This document shows positions 15,352-15,636 of a stretch of DNA of 15,636 nt, piece by piece. Under the pieces are notes generated by a model. The model saw nothing but the letters and a program-made list of their open reading frames with translations. It was not told the DNA's origin and did no database searches. This stretch comes from an uncultured Oscillibacter sp. GTDB lineage: Bacteria > Bacillota > Clostridia > Oscillospirales > Oscillospiraceae. Location: NCBI GenBank assembly GCA_946183715.1, contig CAMHDB010000013.1, positions 1 to 15,636 on the forward strand, read 5' to 3'. How positions within the stretch are numbered: the stretch's first letter is position 1; every line of letters begins with the position of its first letter. A program made the position numbers and the translations under genes.

Positions 15352-15519
15352 ATGCTGAATTACGCGGACTTGTCCGCGCTGTTACGGGCGCACGCGGGCG
15401 CGCAAGGCTACTACGAGGAACTCCCGGGCGCAATCCGCGCCGCCCTGCGCCGGCAGGAATCCGTGACTTCTTTCGCGGAGTTGCAGTCGTGCGTGGCAGA
15501 CGAGCGCGGGGCGGTGTGA
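15352..15519 (+). CDS. 55-residue hypothetical protein upstream of spoVAE
   Basis: Short gene with a good ribosome binding site (GGGAGG, 15339-15344) and an ATG 7 bases later. The protein (MLNYADLSALLRAH, then GYYEELPGAIRAALRRQE and a SFAELQSCV end) is soluble and looks helical, with no membrane segment or metal motif. Similar short proteins with YY-x2-LP and a late x-EL motif occur in Clostridia in my memory, without known function. It ends 10 bases before spoVAE, so it probably shares its transcript and may be made in the forespore. Confidence 0.65.
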   Translation: MLNYADLSALLRAHAGAQGYYEELPGAIRAALRRQESVTSFAELQSCVADERGAV

Positions 15520-15529
15520 GGGCGCGACG

Positions 15530-15636
15530 ATGGAATATTTGCGGGCGTTTCTGTGCGGCGGCGTACTCTGCGCCGTCGGACAGGTACTCATCGACCGGAC
15601 GCGGCTTTCCCCGGCGCGGATTCTGACGGGCTACGT
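15530..15636 (+). CDS. spoVAE: Stage V sporulation protein AE (SpoVAE), 3' end missing
   Basis: The first 35 codons are present, translating to MEYLRAFLCGGVLCAVGQVL and then IDRTRLSPARILTGYV. The AF-x-GG-x2-C-x2-GQ-x-L-I-D block followed by LSPARIL matches the N-terminus of SpoVAE (SpoVAEB in Bacillus). SpoVAC shares the GG-x2-C-x2-GQ part but has a longer N-terminus and lacks the TRLSPARIL segment. SpoVAE is a membrane component of the complex that brings Ca-dipicolinate into the forespore. The ATG has GAGGG at 15518-15522, 7 bases upstream. spoVAC and spoVAD usually precede it; here a 55-residue gene does. The rest lies beyond the window. Confidence 0.82.
   Translation, partial: MEYLRAFLCGGVLCAVGQVLIDRTRLSPARILTGY

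Overview
The window most likely comes from the chromosome of a GC-rich, spore-forming member of the Clostridia (Oscillospiraceae-like). This placement is inferred, not searched. It rests on roughly 60% or more GC, strong AAGGAGG-type ribosome binding sites, a spoVAE-like gene at the right edge, a mannitol PTS permease, and several protein families I associate with that group (a rhomboid-like protein with a zinc ribbon, a GT2-GtrA fusion, a Cthe_2159-like lipoprotein). No insertion sequence, phage gene, CRISPR array, tRNA or rRNA is visible.

Layout. (1) Bases 1-6930, plus strand: an ion-antiporter operon cut by the left edge. It holds the end of an MnhC/MrpC (NuoK-like) subunit, then four consecutive large proton/sodium-translocating subunits of the NuoL/NuoM/NuoN/MrpA/MrpD/HyfB superfamily. 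Junctions are tight and the run ends at a hairpin terminator shared with the convergent gene. (2) Bases 6966-10714, minus strand: three single genes, namely a rhomboid-like membrane protein with a C-terminal zinc ribbon, a complete mannitol EIICBA permease (mtlA), and a divergent short cis-prenyltransferase. mtlA and the rhomboid-like gene each have a recognisable promoter, and mtlA has its own terminator. (3) Bases 10892-15299, plus strand: a repeat-rich surface lipoprotein with a beta-helix of the Cthe_2159 type, then a tightly packed set of a GT2-GtrA glycosyltransferase, a membrane-anchored phosphodiester glycosidase and a small four-helix membrane protein. These look like cell-surface glycan genes. 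(4) Bases 15352-15636, plus strand: a 55-residue hypothetical protein and the first 35 codons of spoVAE, which is involved in dipicolinic acid uptake into the forespore.

The most striking signal is not a gene. On a base-by-base reading I find no GATC anywhere in 15.6 kb, although a simple composition model expects about fifty. The tetramer GTAC, with identical base composition, occurs about 105 times. Isoleucine codons show the avoidance directly: after a codon ending in G the sequence uses ATT and never ATC, while ATC is common after A, C or T. This suggests strong long-term selection against GATC, for example by a GATC-cutting restriction system encoded elsewhere. Other points of interest are the four tandem antiporter-like subunits, the cis-prenyltransferase lacking conserved metal-site residues, the apparently inactive rhomboid fold, interleaved inverted repeats upstream of the mtlA promoter, and a hairpin covering the ribosome binding site in front of the spoVAE unit.
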